Positions 61,055 to 64,000 of a DNA stretch of 64,000 bases are shown here, piece by piece. Below the pieces are notes generated by a model, which saw only the letters and a list, made by a program, of their open reading frames with translations, had not been told where the DNA came from and did no database searches. The position numbers and the translations under genes are program-made. The first letter of the stretch is position 1, and every line of letters starts with the position of its first letter. The DNA comes from CBDFLD01 sp965249005 (GTDB lineage: Bacteria > Acidobacteriota > UBA6911): the NCBI GenBank assembly GCA_965249005.1, contig CBDFLD010000009.1, forward strand, positions 84,797-148,796, in the 5' to 3' direction.

Positions 61055-64000
61055 CTATGGCACCACCTGAGGTGGCACGGCCGACAGTACCGACAGGTTG
61101 TTTGTGCCAAACAGTGCAAAGCTCGCCACTCCCTGATCCACCGTGATCCGTATATAACCGGAACTGATCGTCCGATCCTCCAGCTCCGGGAAGTACTGCG
61201 TCAGTAACAGCGACGTCCGCCTACCTGCAGCTATCACTCGCGTCACCGTCACCACCAGATTCCCCTCCTTGTCGAACACGTCAATCGTCGCCGTCACCGC
61301 CACCTCGTTCGGATTCAGTATCGCCGCACCCGTGAAGTAAACCGCATCCGACGCCACCTGCCCGAAGATCATTGAATCCAGCAGTTGCGAAACCAGCGGC
61401 AGTGAGGCCGAGAACTGACCTAAGCCCTGATCCCCAAACACCACCGACCCCGCCAGACTCGGCCCGTCGCTCGTCACCTTCACATACCCTTGCGTCAACA
61501 CTCCCCCAGCATCCAGAAAAAACGTCTGATCCGTGATGTAGATCTTGCCGTTTGCCGCAATTGGCAATGTCCGGATCGTTCCAATTCGCGTTCCATCGTC
61601 CCCAATGAACTCAAACTGGACGCTACCCGCTGTCCCACTGAGATTCACTACCGACAGAGTCGAGCGCCACGTCTCGCCACCCACCACATACTGAGGACTG
61701 TAAAGAACTATGTCACTCCCCGTGCCATCCTGCCCATTCAGACCGTGGACGAACACTCCCGTCTTCCCCAATAGCTCAAACGGAACCACCGGTTGATCAG
61801 ACGTCGCAAGAATGTAGTCCGAACTCGTCGGTGTCGCGTCCTCAAAAAGATCCGAAAGTGAGACAACCAACACACCGTTCGCCTCAATCCTTCTCGCAAC
61901 CGCCTCACGCAGCATGCCATCCGAGCTATAGAGCTCAAACGTGACCGTCGCCGCGTCCGAATTCGGATTCGCGGCGTGAATCTGTGTGAAAGGATCAGCA
62001 ATCGCGTCTGTCCCCGACGTTTCCGACTGAGTGCCCGTTGCCATGATCTCTGGAAATACGAAAGAACTCAGGGTATTGGTCGAGACATCCGCTCCGTCCA
62101 GTACCCCCAGCGTGTCGTTGAACGATAGAAAGAATCCAGCCGTCTTCGCCTGCGTACTCTCTATCTTCATCCAGCGAATTTGATCAGGGTCCGATACCCC
62201 CGATCCGAACAACTGACTGTCAACGATCGGTATCTGCTCACTCGGTGCCAATGTCATCGAAACAGGATTGTTGAAGTTGGGACCCGTAGATTCAAAGCCC
62301 TTTCCATCAATGGCACGCACCGTCAACTCAGCATCATCGCTATCGAGATTGACGATGGCGATTCCTGTCGATTCACTCGTCTCCGTCGTCATGCCACTTC
62401 GGCTCACCAATCTTGGATAAAAAAGCGTAGTCGCTGCGGCCGAAGCTGTCGTGATGGAGAAACTTTGCCCATGAGACGATCCGCCACCCGGGCCAGGGTT
62501 CGATACGCTAAAGACAGCTGTGCCCGTCAACGCCAGTTCGGTATCGGAAAGGTCGGCTGTCAGATCGGTGCCAGAAATTACATCTGTTGGAAGATCCATC
62601 CCGTTCCAGCGGACCACCGAAGCTCCTTCGACCAGGCCGAGTCCACGTATATCCAACGAAATAGCATCTCGCCCCGCTATTGCAGACGTCGGGGTAAAAC
62701 TCAGGACGATAGGTGATGGGTTTGTAACAACCACCACGGCCGAGTTTCCCGTAACACCAAAGGGTCCATTCTCATTCGGAGCGCCTGAATCCGGATTCAC
62801 CACCGTCACGCCGAACGTCGATCCCGTCGCGACGTCCACTGCCAAAATCTGTGCTCGCAACTCTGTCGCACTGACGAAAGTTGTGTCTTTGTTCACCCCA
62901 TTGAATTGAACGATCGATGCTGAAAAAAAACCCGTGCCATTCACTGCAAGAACGAATCCGCCTCCGCCGGCAGGAAACTGATCTGGATTGACGCTCGTAA
63001 TGGTCGGGGCTCCAGGCGGCAACTCGATAATCGGAAACTCTATGCCGGTCGAAGTGCCTCCATCTGGATTCGAGACTGTCACCACGGCAGTGCTTGCACT
63101 ACCCAGGTCCGTCTCCGGGATCGTGGCCTCGAGTGTTCTACTGCTGACAAATCGAGTCGGGCGTGCGGATCCATTCCACCTCAAGCTGGAGCCCGCTAGA
63201 AAATTATCACCCTAAACAAGGACGGTTAGCTCGTCGCTGCCGGTTACGCTAGACAGAGGATTCGTACAGCAAAGAAATGGCGAGATAGAAGAAATGGTGA
63301 AGTTAACGCCGTTGGAAGCCACATCCCCGGGATTGACCACCGTCACTTCGGCCGTGTCCTGCTGCGCGGCATCACTTTGTGGAATGCGGGCACGCAACGT
63401 CCGACTGTTGAGCACGACCGTCGACCGTATATCGCCGTTCCAGCGAAGCGTGGCAGCGGAAGCAAAGTTCGAGCCCAATACAAAGAGGTCAAACCCCGGA
63501 CCTCCCGCAACCGTCTCTCTCGGTTGTGTGATGCGGATCTCGGGAGGCGATCCGTAGACGGTCGTCATCGTGTAATCCGCATCCATCTGGATCGCCACGG
63601 TAGTGTCGCTAGAAATATCAATTCTGTTGCCCAGCCATTTGACAAACGGATTCCCTCCAGCGCTATCCGGGGCGACCAGAGTGACCTCCGTACCAGCAAC
63701 ATAGTGCCTCGTAAACGTCCGTACTGCCACCGGCTCGACCATCCGTATCCGCAGGAGTGACTCCAATCGATACCCCGCCATCCGGATTCGACGACTGGAC
63801 CGTCAACCTGACAACAGGCGGCGGTACGTTGTATACGGCCGTCATCGTGTAATCCGCCTCCATCGTCACGGTGGTCGCGGTATTGGTAGAAAACGAGATG
63901 CCGTTGCGTAGCCATTCCTTGAAGGGACTTCCACTCGCACTGTCTGGAGCAGTCAACGTAACAACAGTGCCATCGTCGTATTCCCTACTGAACGTCGTTG
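61055..64000 (-). pseudogene. Secreted InlB-repeat/IPT-TIG protein with in-frame stop and frameshift; 5' end outside window
   Basis: Paralogue of the 1019-aa protein. From the window end: two divergent InlB-type repeats (GVTPADTDG, SGSPFKEWLRNGISFSTNT; then RHYVAGTEVTLVAPDSAG). A frame change near 63715-63730 sits between or within them. Next come IPT/TIG domains (63600-62400, e.g. ITSVNPDQFPAGGGGFVLAV) and the C-terminal beta modules, ending SVLSAVPPQVVP at 61055. An in-frame TAG at 63212-63214 cuts the frame between SDELTVLV and GDNFLAGSSLRWNG. Both sides are in the same frame, so only one codon is changed. With two lesions it is either a decaying gene or has assembly errors. Confidence 0.72.

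Overview
The window reads as a piece of a free-living or host-associated bacterial chromosome rich in mobile-element scars. Large secreted IPT/TIG-repeat proteins, the sigma/anti-sigma/FHA operon and the oxidative-catabolism genes suggest an Acidobacteriota-like organism. This is a guess from gene style: there is no rRNA or ribosomal gene to anchor it. The block at 9.9-13.2 kb (trkA remnant, trkH, cyclase-like remnant, secreted thioredoxin) looks planctomycete-like and may be transferred.

Layout. 0.2-4.1 kb: a small unknown gene, an IS1182-type element, and a glycosyltransferase and a methyltransferase gene that each carry a one-base frameshift. 4.3-5.7 kb: an IS3-type element with an unusually long 14-bp flanking repeat. 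5.7-11.7 kb: an integration palimpsest of tRNA-Arg and tRNA-Leu 3' fragments, repeated copies of a palindrome-bearing arm sequence, a cold-shock gene, a periplasmic methyltransferase and trkH. A perfect 59-bp duplication of the 3' half of tRNA-Arg(ACG), at 7.27 kb and inside the intact tRNA at 36.35-36.41 kb, frames a possible 29-kb island.

Inside that interval (12-36 kb) most genes are damaged. The damage includes a MITE-like insertion in a coiled-coil gene, an AspT-type transporter with an internal deletion, a gene split by inversion, DUF1254/DUF1214 and BamA-like genes each interrupted by identical IS200-type copies, a truncated DUF3604 gene, and an aminotransferase fused in frame to the tail of a tyrosine integrase. 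Intact genes there include a 966-aa secreted protein with a kinase-like region, two PAP2 membrane proteins, a radical SAM enzyme, and IS1380 and IS110 transposases. A dispersed repeat that looks like the 3' end of an IS91-like element occurs five times, often at truncation points.

36.8-45.8 kb is orderly and catabolic: a CocE-type hydrolase, a voltage-gated K+ channel with a zinc-ribbon tail, a DUF4143 ATPase, acylating acetaldehyde dehydrogenase plus 4-hydroxy-2-oxovalerate aldolase (overlapping pair), then HpaI-type aldolase, SMP-30 lactonase, a monooxygenase-fold protein and a Tat-exported ThuA protein on the other strand.

45.9-50.4 kb is the most interesting block: a tight operon of a sigma-like factor with two region-2-like domains, a soluble zinc-finger anti-sigma-like protein, and an 808-aa protein combining Clp-N-like ends, an FHA domain and a transglutaminase-like module of the kind found at the front of DUF4011-type helicases, without the helicase. 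50.9-64 kb holds paralogous secreted IPT/TIG and NHL-free beta-repeat proteins, small envelope proteins, and dispersed fragments of the same C-terminal domain, including a head-to-head fusion and a gene with an in-frame amber codon running off the window end.
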